Source of the DNA: Symsagittifera roscoffensis
Taxonomy: Eukaryota > Xenacoelomorpha > Acoela > Convolutidae
Reading direction: 5' to 3'
Length of the DNA stretch: 64,000 nucleotides
NCBI RefSeq assembly: GCF_963678635.1
Contig: NC_087069.1
Span: forward strand, 39,703,076 to 39,767,075
Shown: piece after piece, positions 33,801 through 38,511 of the stretch
How the letters are laid out: the number at the start of each line of letters is the position of its first letter
Numbering within the stretch: the stretch's first letter is position 1
Made by a program: the position numbers and the translations under genes
Notes under the pieces: model-generated
Told to the model about the DNA's origin: nothing
Database searches by the model: none
Seen by the model: the letters and a program-made list of their open reading frames with translations, nothing else

Positions 33801-36391
33801 ATGGTGGGCCTCGAACATCCGACCTTTCGATTGAGAGGCGGAGACGTAACCACTTCACCACTGCTCCCCTCTGTTTCGACAGTAATTCATTCCAGGCAGA
33901 AATCCCAAAAATTTGAACATTGAATTAGCAACGGAAAAAAGTTTCAAAGAGTCAACAAAGTCGACAGTCTTTGAGCAGACAAGTTGATACGAAAAAGTAT
34001 GATAATATCAAAAATCTTTAAGTTTTAAGTACCACTTGAAACTACAATGAACAACACTTACACTTGCAATTTAAATGACAGTTGCTTACAGACAAGAAAA
34101 ATCAATGATATAGCAACTAAGCCGACAGTCTTTGAGCAGACACCAGGTGAGGTGAAAAAAGTGATTTTACGAGAAAAAAAAATATTTCAATTTCTGATAC
34201 TAGAACGAACCCCTGATACTAGAATGAACAACACTTGCACTTGCAATGAAAATAGCTTTACAGCACTAGCAAAATCCGTGAAAAAAAAACTTGAGCAGAC
34301 AAATGAAAGTCCGACAATTCAATTTTTACCGAACATTTTTTTCAATTGCATGCAAACTGAAAAAACACAAGGTCCGGCCGAGACGCCAACCCCAAACCTT
34401 ATAGTGCAAAGGCGATTGCATTACTCCTAGGCCAATTGGGAAGGAAACTAAAATATATTAAGGTTTAATAGTAAAGACACAGGCGAAGCGATACCACAAA
34501 ATTAGCATTTCAAACTAGCAGACATGAAAGGAAAGCCATTAAGTTCAGAGAACACAGAAAATTTTACGGAGAAATCACAGCTACAAAACTTTAATCTATT
34601 TTCTGGAATGATGTCCTAACTGCGGAAAACATGTCCAGAAACATATTCGACGGCGTTAATTGAAAATTCACAAACATTCGAGCGACAAAATTTGTTGCCA
34701 TGAAAAACTTTGAACTTCAAATTCTATTTAGATTTTGAGCTATCCGGAGGAAAGCATACAAACTATGGCTCCCTCGAACAACCCAAAATTAGGTAAGCAA
34801 GCCGATAAAAAGTTAGCCGAAAAAATTCCGGCCGAAAAGTTTTAGAAGTAAAAAAAAATTAAAAATGGAAAACATACGATGTCAAAGTTACTAGAATTAC
34901 AAATTGCAAGGGCAAAAAAAAAACAAAAAAAAACAACTACAATGATAACTGCATAAAGCAAAATTCTAAGATGTGACACCTAAGTCAACAATACATAAGC
35001 AGACAAATAATTAGCCGACAATTTTTTGAAACGGAATATTTCCCAATTGAAAAAAAAAGGTCCTGCTAAGATTCGATTCCAGGACCTTCGCTGTCCAGTC
35101 GCATTCTTTACCTCCAGACTAAGTTCCCCAGAGACGCTTAGAAATTTGAATTCATTATGACCCAAGATAACAAGTTATTCAAAAGATTGTTAAACAAATT
35201 GTTGAACCAAAAAAAGTGTATTCCGAAAAAAGGATAAAAATTGAATCCCCCAAAAAATGATGAGGAACATAAAAATTTGTAATTTTGCTCGGTAAAAAAA
35301 TCCCGTATACTTCGGTTAGGACTGGTCTTATAACACAACCGTTACTTTTTTCAGGTACTAGCCAATAATACTTTTGTGTTTCAAACCGTACTTTCCAAAT
35401 TCATTTTTCATTCCAAATTTTTACACAAGCAAGAAAACCGAACAAAAACTTGCTCTAAAAAGGTGAAAAGAAAGAGTAAAAAGTCTTATATATTGAATTT
35501 TTGCTTGGTCCCGAAAAGCATCAAATATTAGCCATCAATAAAGCATAAAAAGCCTGAGCTCTTAAAATGCTATGCAGCAAAATGGCCATTAATTGAGCAC
35601 TTTTACTTGCGAGTTGGGTTAGAAAAAATTGATTCGTAATATAACTCTACACTTGCTGGTGTAAACAAATCCACCAGATCGCTGCACAATAGTAAATATT
35701 TATGGAATAAGAGAACTGGTGTTTAAATTTTTAAAAATATATATTTACCCGTAATTCATTCATGGCTGACAAAAATTGAGAAACCTTTACACCTTCCGAA
35801 CAGAGCCAACAGACAGTTGGAAAAGAGCCATAAACGCATGGAAAAAATAAAAAAAACTGACTTGTTTTTTGAAAACTTTCGAACTTCGAAGCTAAAAATA
35901 GATGGATCTATAGCTCTTTGAGTTTCTGAAAAAACTTATGACCGACACTTTTTTATTTTAAAAAAAAACATAATTCGAGAACGCTGGATAAATAAGTAAA
36001 CTTTTAATTCTGCTGGAAAATCTGATAATTAAATCCACTTCTAAAACTAGAAGTCGAAAAACAAGTACAGGAACGAGAATCTTACCTTATTATCTCCAAT
36101 GTTTTCAATTAATTGTGGTAACATAGGAGCGTATAAGTCATCTAACTCATCGCCAAACTTCGAAATCATATCTCGTAGCAACTCAATTGTCAAATGTCTA
36201 ATCTTCCAACTCGTATCTTCCAAACTTAACGAAAGTCCTTTGAAAACGGACTCTTTGTCCTTGAATTTGAGGATGCCATTGTTGCGTTTTAGATGTTCAC
36301 GCAGTAATTCCAGACCTTCGATTCTAGAACTGGACGTCCGTTCGCTAAGTCTGGACACTATGAGAGAATGCTCTACCTCTGACGATTCCAT
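640..36391 (-). CDS. TOGARAM1/crescerin-like TOG-array protein, 5' part, 19 exons (gene span)
   Basis: The family (TOGARAM1/FAM179B, CHE-12/crescerin) has TOG domains of HEAT-like helices that bind tubulin and act in the ciliary axoneme. Exons on the minus strand: 36391-36086, 33536-33411, 32998-32848, 32604-32368, 32044-31485, 31179-31043, 29507-29263, 26646-26396, 19706-19646, 17338-17255, 16931-16650, 15974-15733, 12594-12474, 12190-12025, 3426-3383, 3148-3041, 2791-2552, 1653-1503, 807-640. All borders are AG/GT and every phase joins without a stop, about 1226 codons. Resemblance to vertebrate TOGARAM1 is seen in TOG1, in TOG2, at the GADIDWIL block, at the KKLPWGE block, at VRNSAAKKKAEK and at the start of TOG3. 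The start Met at 36391 opens TOG1 directly. TOG3-TOG4 lie outside the window. A small exon hidden in a long intron cannot be excluded. Family comparison is from memory. Confidence 0.88.
1503..1653 (-). CDS. TOGARAM-like exon 18: Gln/Ser-rich linker
   Basis: 151 nt, phase 1 to phase 2, acceptor CTTACAG and donor GTTAGTTG. It encodes AWVDPTVETRASLNSAPTPG, then a Gln/Ser-rich tail. The phase-2 donor at 1502 is the one that fits exon 19. Confidence 0.77.
1680..1790 (+). repeat. Degenerate tail of SINE family 1
   Basis: GCATGTGTAGTTCTTGTTTT, then AAGCACGGG and CTCGAATGTTGGT, followed by a TTGATAA end. These mirror the words and order of the tail of the clear SINE copies at 2330-2540 and 14675-14935, but with many substitutions. 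It is an old, 5'-truncated copy next to exon 18. Confidence 0.6.
2330..2540 (+). repeat. SINE family 1, 5'-truncated copy
   Basis: It begins inside the tRNA-like head (CGAAAGGTCGGATG) and runs through CCCACCATGATCCGTGCTCG, CAACATTACCCAGCCCAG, TTCGCCGTGATGAGCTGTAC and GTGGATAAATGG. It shares the full body with the copies at 14675-14935 and 33640-33870. It lies antisense to the host gene in the intron just after exon 17. Confidence 0.85.
2552..2791 (-). CDS. TOGARAM-like exon 17: charged single-helix/coiled-coil segment
   Basis: 240 nt, phase 1 to phase 1, acceptor GTTTCAG and donor GTGAGA. After a Gly/Ser-rich part comes a strongly charged run beginning KIEDIKEKQRREKAEKKKRE and continuing with Gln/Lys/Glu, a likely single alpha-helix or coiled coil. 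A similar KRKEEKELF-type charged stretch precedes TOG3 in vertebrates. A 5'-truncated SINE begins directly downstream of the donor. Confidence 0.83.
3041..3148 (-). CDS. TOGARAM-like exon 16: acidic/Asn linker
   Basis: 108 nt, phase 1 to phase 1, acceptor TTTCTAG and donor GTAAGTG. It starts DPLDEDDDLKYKSAPIGNYF and ends in Asn-rich sequence. No domain is visible; phase and splice sites support it. Confidence 0.78.
3383..3426 (-). CDS. TOGARAM-like exon 15: micro-exon
   Basis: 44 nt, phase 2 to phase 1, acceptor TTCTAG and donor GTGAGC. It encodes MYTAVRKSYNPQLYKG across the junctions. It is called from clean splice sites and the only phase that links exons 14 and 16. Confidence 0.68.
3536..3556. 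repeat. (GT)n microsatellite
   Basis: About ten GT dinucleotides in intron 14 sequence next to exon 15. Confidence 0.9.
3895..4175. repeat. Dispersed repeat family B, copy 1
   Basis: Shares long collinear words with 25120-25400 and, more weakly, 35800-36060: GAACGCAAGTAAAC, TCTCAACTTTCGAATTTCA, ATAGATGCCCTTTAA, GGCGCTTTTTTGATAACAT, TTTATTCCGCTG and TTTTTCGCGCCATTTCCAAG. No coding potential. Shorter related pieces follow at 4200-4500. Confidence 0.75.
5490..6010. repeat. Dispersed repeat family A, copy 1
   Basis: Contains the paired motif AAGCCGACAAACTT...CAGCAGAC and AAGCCGACAAAACTTGAGCA about 165 bp apart, and ends in GTAGTAACCGATTACAAG. The same order occurs at 23590-24160, 28390-28990 and 33885-34470. 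Its 3' half, from 5662 on, is included in the 1,235-bp tandem duplication. Confidence 0.7.
5662..6896. repeat. 1,235-bp tandem duplication, unit 1
   Basis: Every base I compared recurs 1,235 bp further on, with single differences such as C to G at about 7608. The junction at 6896/6897 sits at a shared AAA. The unit contains part of family A repeat, about 300 bp of unique intron and seven to eight copies of the 76-bp satellite. Confidence 0.93.
6317..8460. repeat. 76-bp satellite arrays
   Basis: Units of about 76 bp carry AATAACAGTTCTAGAACTAA, AATCGTACTAACACATGTAT and ACACCAAAATTTTGCTATAT. The array occupies 6317-6896, is interrupted by the duplicated unique DNA, and resumes from 7552 to about 8460 with about 12 further units, the last ones diverged. 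Small open frames on the minus strand here are only satellite translation. Confidence 0.93.
6897..8131. repeat. 1,235-bp tandem duplication, unit 2
   Basis: Near-identical second copy of 5662-6896. It runs on without a break into further satellite units at 8132, showing that the original block ended within the satellite. Confidence 0.93.
8513..9165. repeat. 44-bp satellite with two alternating spacer types
   Basis: Fifteen copies of a core GTGTACCTAATACAAGTATACAC spaced 41-46 bp apart. Spacers alternate between a CAGACCAGTTGATTGAAACT type and a CAGCAGTTGAAA type, giving an 88-bp higher-order period. GTGTA and TACAC at the core ends are inverted and could pair. Confidence 0.93.
9166..9560. 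other. Intron sequence after the 44-bp satellite
   Basis: No repeat or exon is firmly visible. On the minus strand a short open stretch near 9375-9300 with an AG acceptor and a following AATAAA could be a terminal exon of the nested relic, but nothing confirms it. Confidence 0.35.
9561..10048 (-). pseudogene. Possible OB-fold/zinc-ribbon protein relic nested in intron 14
   Basis: Two coding blocks, 10048-9881 and 9794-9561, join in frame across an 86-nt GT-AG intron. The first has TCSSCNIKNVEVIELSK, the second KCKNPACGL, so a C4 zinc site (CxxC...CxxxxC) would form. This is followed by VISDKRRFLIDLNLF and a terminal SITLEFTQGVVSRLH, then a stop. The pattern recalls the zinc-containing OB folds of RPA-like proteins. 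A TAG at 9958-9956 breaks the first block, unless a further tiny intron removes it. No N-terminal part was found in the AT-rich DNA upstream. An AATAAA lies downstream on this strand near 9280. The family assignment is tentative. Confidence 0.4.
10080..10435. repeat. AAATA-rich low-complexity tract
   Basis: About 350 bp almost wholly made of AAATAAATA, AAACAAA and similar words, with only scattered C and G. Long minus-strand open frames here are hydrophobic Phe/Ile/Tyr artefacts. Confidence 0.9.
10620..10911 (-). pseudogene. Non-LTR retrotransposon ORF2 C-terminal fragment
   Basis: LRLRWFGHVNRRENDYALKS and GKRPAGRRET form the signature RWFGHV...GKRxxGRR that ends the RT protein of many LINEs. 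The frame closes with a TGA where Trp is usual after GRPR/GRRE, and the next codons remain readable, so this is a dead 5'-truncated copy. Confidence 0.75.
11540..11861. mobile_element. Foldback element / long hairpin (MITE-like)
   Basis: Two arms of about 155-160 bp are inverted around position 11700 with almost no loop. Left-arm words TTCGCTCTGGAATCTGGAGG, GGTCGAC, CATTCGCCAGTGTGTC and TTACCATTAAACAGGACA all return as reverse complements in the right arm. Mismatches are few and grow towards the outer ends. The DNA is much more GC-rich than its surroundings. No clear target-site duplication and no protein were found. Confidence 0.88.
12025..12190 (-). CDS. TOGARAM-like exon 14: Asn/Gly-rich linker
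   Basis: 166 nt, phase 1 to phase 2, acceptor TTTGCAG and donor GTGAGT. It encodes GGPQHDNRYTRDQRGTSNGN and ends KLDLENLPVETLQQKVE. The reading frame stops at once beyond the donor, which supports the splice. Intron 14 downstream is the longest in the gene at about 8.6 kb and holds the satellites. Confidence 0.78.
12474..12594 (-). CDS. TOGARAM-like exon 13: NSAAKKK motif
   Basis: 121 nt, phase 0 to phase 1, acceptor ATTTAG and donor GTCTGT. KALSSVRNSAAKKKAEKRTD is an unmistakable counterpart of SLRSLRNSAAKKRAKL in vertebrate TOGARAM1, a short conserved basic island in an otherwise variable linker. It is followed by ESPYSSGNNIPDINYTIAG. Confidence 0.92.
12595..14674. other. Intron 12, first part
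   Basis: AT-rich sequence of about 2 kb with no exon, tRNA or clear repeat that I can support. Confidence 0.5.
14675..14935 (+). repeat. SINE family 1, full-length copy
   Basis: The tRNA-like head starts GGAGCGGTGGTGAAGTGGTT (box A-like) and contains GGATGTTCGAGGCCCACC (box B-like). The body has CATGATCCGTGCTCGTTGC, CAACATTACCCAGCCCAG, GCGCAACAGCGGTTCGCCG and GTGTTGGTCC, ending GTGGATAAATG. It is antisense to the host gene in intron 12. A second near-full copy is at 33640-33870 on the other strand. Confidence 0.88.
15298..15321. repeat. Short perfect hairpin
   Basis: GGAGTAAAATT and AATTTTACTCC are inverted around a GA dinucleotide. No flanking features give it a function. Confidence 0.7.
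15733..15974 (-). CDS. TOGARAM-like exon 12: Gly/Ser-rich linker
   Basis: 242 nt, phase 1 to phase 0, acceptor TTTTCAG and donor GTTAGT. It starts AKISQAKAFADQNSNHSSSG, then runs Gly/Ser-rich to GGDGVGGEDLPIDD. An alternative donor 27 nt further (GTTAGC) keeps the same phase, so the exact end is uncertain by nine codons. Confidence 0.78.
16650..16931 (-). CDS. TOGARAM-like exon 11: Ser/Asn-rich linker with basic patch
   Basis: 282 nt, phase 1 to phase 1, acceptor GATCTAG and donor GTAAGA. A Ser/Thr tract is followed by APMRKRRGPVGRGVSMGVAG, a basic patch, then Asn-rich sequence (NYINTNDNNNYSNNSTSQHH). It is low complexity and probably disordered. Its function is not evident beyond being part of the long linker. 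Confidence 0.78.
17255..17338 (-). CDS. TOGARAM-like exon 10: Ser-rich linker exon
   Basis: 84 nt, phase 1 to phase 1, acceptor GTTTAG and donor GTCAGC. It begins NSEELESSNLSSGYVSMRHT. No domain is visible. It is called from its open frame, splice sites and phase agreement with exons 9 and 11. Confidence 0.75.
17339..18438. other. Intron 9, 3' half
   Basis: AT-rich. A weak family-A/C fragment (CAAAGGCGAAGGAGAGCTTC, then CACCACTTGCGATAC) lies at 18300-18340. Otherwise nothing is recognisable. Confidence 0.5.
18439..18680. repeat. 242-bp direct repeat, copy 1
   Basis: Identical, as far as I can read, to 19808-20049. Starts TTTTTTTACTTGCCATAATT and ends CAACCATAACACATT. It lies on the 3' side of exon 9. 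Confidence 0.95.
18720..19150. repeat. Dispersed repeat family A, partial copy
   Basis: Carries AAAGCCGATAAATCTTGAGC, a GAGGCTTCTAAGCC piece, GGCAAAGCC...TTAAGCAGAA and the family end TAATACCCGATTGCAACACC. Diverged from the other copies. Confidence 0.6.
19646..19706 (-). CDS. TOGARAM-like exon 9: short Pro/basic linker exon
   Basis: 61 nt, phase 0 to phase 1, strong polypyrimidine/TTTCAG acceptor and GTGAGT donor. It encodes KPLIPPSKNRNNFAGRTRAY, similar in position and style to the KPVPPIPRG stretch of vertebrates. It is isolated between introns of 6.7 and 2.3 kb, and identical 242-bp direct repeats lie on both sides. Losing it would shift the frame. Confidence 0.75.
19808..20049. repeat. 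242-bp direct repeat, copy 2
   Basis: Second copy of 18439-18680 in the same orientation, 1,369 bp away, on the 5' side of exon 9. No mismatch was found on reading both through. Confidence 0.95.
20050..22290. other. Intron 8, middle
   Basis: About 2.2 kb of AT-rich DNA. Short open frames have no recognisable similarity and low-complexity composition. No repeat of the families found elsewhere was noticed. Confidence 0.5.
22290..22985. repeat. Dispersed repeat families C and A, composite copy
   Basis: Opens with CAGAGGCGAAGCGGAGCTTC and CACCAC (family C word) and later has GGCAACTAAGCCGAAAAAAC with AAGCAGACAAATAA. It closes with TAGTACCCGATTGCAATACC and a second family C word at 22985. A long minus-strand open frame through it is Phe/Leu-rich and not credible. 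Confidence 0.65.
23590..24160. repeat. Dispersed repeat family A copy with degenerate tRNA-like tail
   Basis: Words CGTCTAAAAACAATTAAATA, ATTAGCAACGGAACAAAACT, AAGCGG, AGCAGAAACCAGTTGAGCC and TTTCAACTACCCCTGAAACT are collinear with 28390-28990. At 24085-24160 GGAATTGAAACTCGACCTC resembles a reversed tRNA T-arm, as in the other copies. Confidence 0.65.
25120..25400. repeat. Dispersed repeat family B, copy 2
   Basis: Collinear with 3895-4175, including GAACGCAAGTAAACG, TCTCAACTTTCGAATTTCAG, ATAGATGCCCTTTAAGA and TTTTTCGCGCCATTTCCAAG. Same orientation in intron 8. Confidence 0.78.
25471..25508. repeat. Imperfect palindrome
   Basis: GTGCATTCATA pairs with TATGAATGCAC around an inner ATGCAT-like core. 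A short AT-rich hairpin without an obvious role. Confidence 0.7.
26396..26646 (-). CDS. TOGARAM-like exon 8: linker with KLPWGE motif
   Basis: 251 nt, phase 1 to phase 0, acceptor GTTCAG and donor GTTAAT. It begins DPNSSLLNNSESVASDSTPS and continues ERRAVVLNSASKKLPWGEV, which corresponds to the RRVL...NKLPWENE block of vertebrate TOGARAM1. After it come Asn/Gly-rich repeats. The exon is disordered apart from the KLPWGE motif. Confidence 0.87.
26647..28389. other. Intron 7, 3' part
   Basis: Holds a poly-G tract near 26813-26826 and a family C word (AGAGGCGAAGCTAAGCTTCG) at 27464-27490. A run of imperfect repeats around TTTCAAAAAACGAAAA occurs at 28090-28240. No exon is supported. Confidence 0.5.
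28390..28990. repeat. Dispersed repeat family A, best copy, with reversed tRNA-like block
   Basis: Carries both AAGC-rich motifs, GGACAAAACTTGAGCAGACA, and at 28825-28905 a tRNA-like block whose minus strand reads GGGGATTGAGTCCCGGCAGG (box B and acceptor-like) after a box A-like GCCTGGAAGTAACGC. It ends TCTAGTTCCCGATTATAAGA. This suggests the family is tRNA-derived and read from the minus strand. Confidence 0.68.
29263..29507 (-). CDS. TOGARAM-like exon 7: post-TOG2 conserved block and Ser-rich linker
   Basis: It enters in phase 2 and continues RRQLPMIKENGMVDYATSI, as in RKTLPRLTEQGFVEYA of vertebrates. A Ser/Ala-rich stretch follows, then GADIDWILRASGS, equivalent to GADTDWLLAG. The donor used is GTTGGT at 29262, leaving phase 1, because only this fits exon 8. 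A better-looking donor, GTAAAA at 29228, would put exon 8 out of frame unless a further small exon lies in the 2.6-kb intron. Confidence 0.85.
29700..30060. repeat. Dispersed repeat families C and A, copy
   Basis: CAGAGGCGAAGCTGAGCTCC and CACGATAC, then GTAGCTAAGCCGGCAAAAAT with AAGCAGACAG, then a reversed tRNA-like TCCTGAGAGGAGTCGAATTG at 30018. Same order as 22290-22985 and 34480-35130. Confidence 0.62.
30215..30400. repeat. Imperfect inverted repeat (possible small MITE)
   Basis: Arms of about 70-80 bp: left TTGAAGGAAAGGAAATTCGA then ATAGCTTC; right AGAAGCTATTCGAATTTACT then TTCCTTCAA. Outer CATCTG/CAGATG words also pair. The spacer is about 20-30 bp. Confidence 0.75.
31043..31179 (-). 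CDS. TOGARAM-like exon 6: last helices of TOG2
   Basis: 137 nt, phase 0 to phase 2, acceptor CTCCAG and donor GTAAGTT. It begins ASLEVFAVLAQLMGVNNLKP, matching AALEAFAVLASSMG in vertebrates, and ends GPMNAIKARVAR, matching GVMNAVQARLAR. It completes TOG2. Confidence 0.92.
31485..32044 (-). CDS. TOGARAM-like exon 5: almost all of TOG2
   Basis: 560 nt, phase 1 to phase 0, acceptor ATTTAG and donor GTAATG. It is the largest exon and the strongest family match: RWLEFGIVKPDVMIKLTNRD opens TOG2, followed by VNFKITMSTLEIFVVLIKKLG, LGDSKIVIRQ, LKHRNSRVREETVNVIISAL and LADPKRRVRQ. These are the same HEAT turns in the same order and spacing as human TOGARAM1 TOG2. The conserved basic and Lys/Arg turn residues expected to face tubulin are kept. 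Confidence 0.93.
32089..32172. repeat. 43-bp tandem duplication beside exon 5
   Basis: CATTTTTCCATTCAGTAAAG followed by ATAAGTTTCAGAAAAAAT occurs twice in a row, just upstream of the exon 5 acceptor in the direction of transcription. Confidence 0.9.
32368..32604 (-). CDS. TOGARAM-like exon 4: end of TOG1 and TOG1-TOG2 linker
   Basis: 237 nt, phase 1 to phase 1, acceptor ATTAAG and donor GTATTTC. It begins GEDRFDSYVSHMNRDIQTIY, which lines up with the last TOG1 helix of vertebrate TOGARAM1 (GQDRFQSYISRL), then becomes a Thr/Pro/Ser/Ala-rich linker (TPTDTPAVQTPHSTLTAREL) up to the start of TOG2. Confidence 0.88.
32848..32998 (-). CDS. TOGARAM-like exon 3: TOG1 helices
   Basis: 151 nt, enters in phase 0 and leaves in phase 1, acceptor AATAG and donor GTAAGTC. 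It encodes ESIINLPVLMSAEFSNEDLF and ends in RCIDRLKNLV. The helix spacing is compatible with TOG1. Its GC content is higher than that of the flanking intron, as expected of a true exon. Confidence 0.85.
33285..33311. repeat. Poly-C/poly-A tract
   Basis: About 13 C followed by 9 A in intron 2; a simple repeat. Confidence 0.9.
33411..33536 (-). CDS. TOGARAM-like exon 2: TOG1 middle
   Basis: 42 codons, phase 0 on both sides, acceptor TTTGTAG and donor GTGATC. It begins VEIRKDVVQTLHTYMKNS, a HEAT-repeat turn and helix close to the RKDALQILHICLKRS block of vertebrate TOGARAM1. Intron 1 upstream is 2.5 kb and carries SINE copies and an older dispersed repeat. Confidence 0.87.
33640..33870 (-). repeat. 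SINE family 1, near-full copy in intron 1
   Basis: Reverse complement of the copy at 14675-14935: the box B region reads GGATGTTCGAGGCCCACCAT on the minus strand and the tail TTATCCACGAGGGA faces the low-coordinate side. It is in the same orientation as the host gene. Confidence 0.88.
33885..34470. repeat. Dispersed repeat family A, copy
   Basis: ATTAGCAACGGAAAAAAGTT, AAAGTCGACAGTCTTTGAGC, a second CTAAGCCGACAGTCTTTGAG, then AACTTGAGCAGACAAATGAA. It closes with a degenerate reversed tRNA-like block at 34370-34440. Two internal near-repeats of AACAACACTTGCACTTGCAA are present. Confidence 0.65.
34480..35130. repeat. Dispersed repeat family A/C copy with clear reversed tRNA-like block
   Basis: At 35065-35130 the minus strand reads GGGGAACTTAGTCTGGAGGT (box A-like) and GGAATCGAATCTTAGCAGGA (box B-like), spaced as in a tRNA gene. 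TAAGTCAACAATACATAAGC and AGACAAATAATTAGCCGAC precede it on the plus strand. Confidence 0.68.
35800..36060. repeat. Dispersed repeat family B, diverged copy next to exon 1
   Basis: AGTTGGAAAAGAGCC, AACTTTCGAACTTCGAAG, ATAGATGGATC and TCTGCTGGAAAATCTGATAA follow the order of the copies at 3895 and 25120 with many changes. Confidence 0.55.
36086..36391 (-). CDS. TOGARAM-like exon 1: start codon and TOG1 N-terminal helices
   Basis: 102 codons, phase 0 at its end, donor GTAAGA. It begins with Met-Glu-Ser-Ser and gives amphipathic HEAT-type helices, including SWKIRHLTIELLRDMISKFG and LDDLYAPMLPQLIENIGDNK. The second is the typical TOG intra-repeat pattern with a basic turn. No upstream in-frame ATG is needed to complete the domain, so this start is chosen. 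A signal peptide is absent, as expected for a cytoplasmic/ciliary protein. Confidence 0.88.
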
Positions 36392-37020
36392 AATGAAGTA
36401 TTGATACCTTTACGTAACGTACATTGTAAAATTGCTAGGAGAGTAAGTTCTGTAAAACACTGTTTTTGAATGAAAATCACTGATAATCATCTGTTAAAGC
36501 CATTGTTTTTAAACTGTGGTTCCAGTACGCACAATAATACATATATACATCAATTTCTGAAAAAAAAGTCTGTGAGTAAAACCATGAATAATCAAAAACA
36601 ATGGTGAAAGTTCATGCTTTAATAACCAGATTTAAAAACTGATATGATTTTAAACAGCTTATTGTCGTTTTTATAATAGTTCAGTCAAATAGATCGGCGC
36701 ACAACTGAAGACAAAGCCAAAATGAATAAAAAACTACAGGTATCGGCAGTTGCAATGCAAACCTCGCCGCATGGTTGAAAGACCACTATACCAACAATCT
36801 TCAAATTTTGAACGTGCGTCACATCAACAAAAAGCGTTCACTGCGCATACTGCTGTAACAGAAGAAATAAACAGCAAAAAAATTACATTTTTTTGAATTA
36901 TCTCATGAAGCGTCAGAAAGTTTAAGATTAAACGCTACATTCGCAGAAATGAACTGAAAAATATCAACTTTCATTAACCATTGTCAAACAGTCAAAAGCA
37001 AAAAAAATTACCTGCGAATT
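36392..37020. other. 5' flank of the TOGARAM-like gene
   Basis: Expected place of the promoter and 5' UTR. I see no convincing TATA box, RFX X-box or upstream exon, so no regulatory site is claimed. AT-rich, without repeats of the families seen in the introns. Confidence 0.4.
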
Positions 37021-37049
37021 TTTCGAGGTTAAAAATTTCCTAGAAAACA

Positions 37050-37215
37050 AATAGACATACAGCGCAGTGGTACTGCTTTCACTTTAAGACAGCAAGATCG
37101 TGTATTCGAGCCCCTGTCATCGAAATGAAAGTGTGTGAGAAAAAGCTCTCTCTTGACCTCTAGCTTCAGGTCAACCACAGCCTCACAGGCTCCGGCTGCA
37201 ATAGTGGCACCACGT
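37050..37215 (+). repeat. SINE family 3, copy 1
   Basis: The tRNA-like head CAGTGGTACTGCTTTCACTT leads to GATCGTGTATTCGAGCCCCT (box B-like). The body has GACCTCTAGCTTCAGGTCAA, CCACAGCCTCACAGGCTCCG and GCTGCAATAGTGG. The body recurs at 38512-38625. Confidence 0.78.
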
Positions 37216-38204
37216 GAACGTTCTGGAAGCAAAAACCAGTCTGGAAGCAAAAACCAGCAAAAACTAGTCGCAAAAATGAGCTTCACTCAATAAAATAACT
37301 CCGTCTGAAATGTTGGGAAATTTATACCAAAAAAACTATGTTTAGAGAGGCCTGATAGCCGTTCTTATATACTCTGCGAAACGCAGAAGCCGCGATTATT
37401 ATTCGGGAACTGTTGAATTTTTTTGGCTTAGTTGTATGTCTGGGATTGACAAAATTCATGAAGTCACTTTATGGCTTTATGAAAAATAAGTTCATTGAGC
37501 AACAAATAAGACTCGATTTCATAAACGCAAGTTATGTGGAACCGCATGTCAGTAAAACTTAACAGATGATTGCAAACCACCCGTGCCTGACAATGCGGCT
37601 CTTGCTTAGATGTCCTCATGTTTTAAGGTTGTCATTCTTAAATCTCAGGTATCATTAAAATTATATCTAGATAACATTTTAAAATTGAATTTGCTTCTTC
37701 ACTGATTAACAAAAAAAGTTGGAAAAAAATTCATGATAAGGCAACAAAGCCCTGGTGTGTCATTCTGCGTGAAATGGTCTTGTTCTCACAAAATTACAGA
37801 TTTTGTAAACCGAAATTGAGCAAAAAATTGAAGATGATTAGGTTATATTGTATTGAAATGTTTTTTTTTTCATATCTCCAAATTGTCCAGATATGTCAAG
37901 TTGCCTTTTCTCAGAAAATATTTTAATTTTGAACCAACAAATGAAAAGGAGAAAAACCGAATCACGAGCAGAAAATGAGAAAATTGCAAAAAAAAACAAA
38001 TCAAAACAAAATTTTACCACTACAAAATTTCGTATGGAAAGATAATTTACACATAGTCGAAGGACAGAGAAAAAGCGGGAGAACGAATGCTTCTCACGAT
38101 CGCGAGAATCTTCTTTTTAAAATACTTTAGGCAACTAGGAAGGTTCACGTTAATGTTTTTAAAATTATACTTAGTTATTTTAAAAATCATTTTGCGAAAA
38201 CCCG

Positions 38205-38405
38205 AGGAGTTTTGGCATAGAAAAAATTATTTTTAAATACACAGAGGGAAAGCTGCACTTTCCAAACACAAGCGAATACAGTATCTCTATAAGGGTCTAA
38301 AAATGGATAAAAAAGAAGTAAAATTCTGATATGTACCAGATTTAAACTCCCGACCTCAGGGCTCAACGTAACACGCCCTATGCATATGCGCCAACGACGC
38401 TTCAC
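38205..38405. repeat. Family C word with reversed tRNA-like block
   Basis: CACAGAGGGAAAGCTGCACT then TTCCAAACACAAGCGA, followed at 38335-38400 by AGATTTAAACTCCCGACCTC, a reversed T-arm-like block. Diverged relative of the intronic composite repeats. Confidence 0.5.
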
Positions 38406-38511
38406 AAAAGTTAAACGATAGGGGCTCAGCTAAAGCTCGAGGAACCTGCTTGATAAAGTTTTCCAAAGAGAGCCACAGTTTTCCTACCACTTGCAATACC
38501 ACAAATATACC

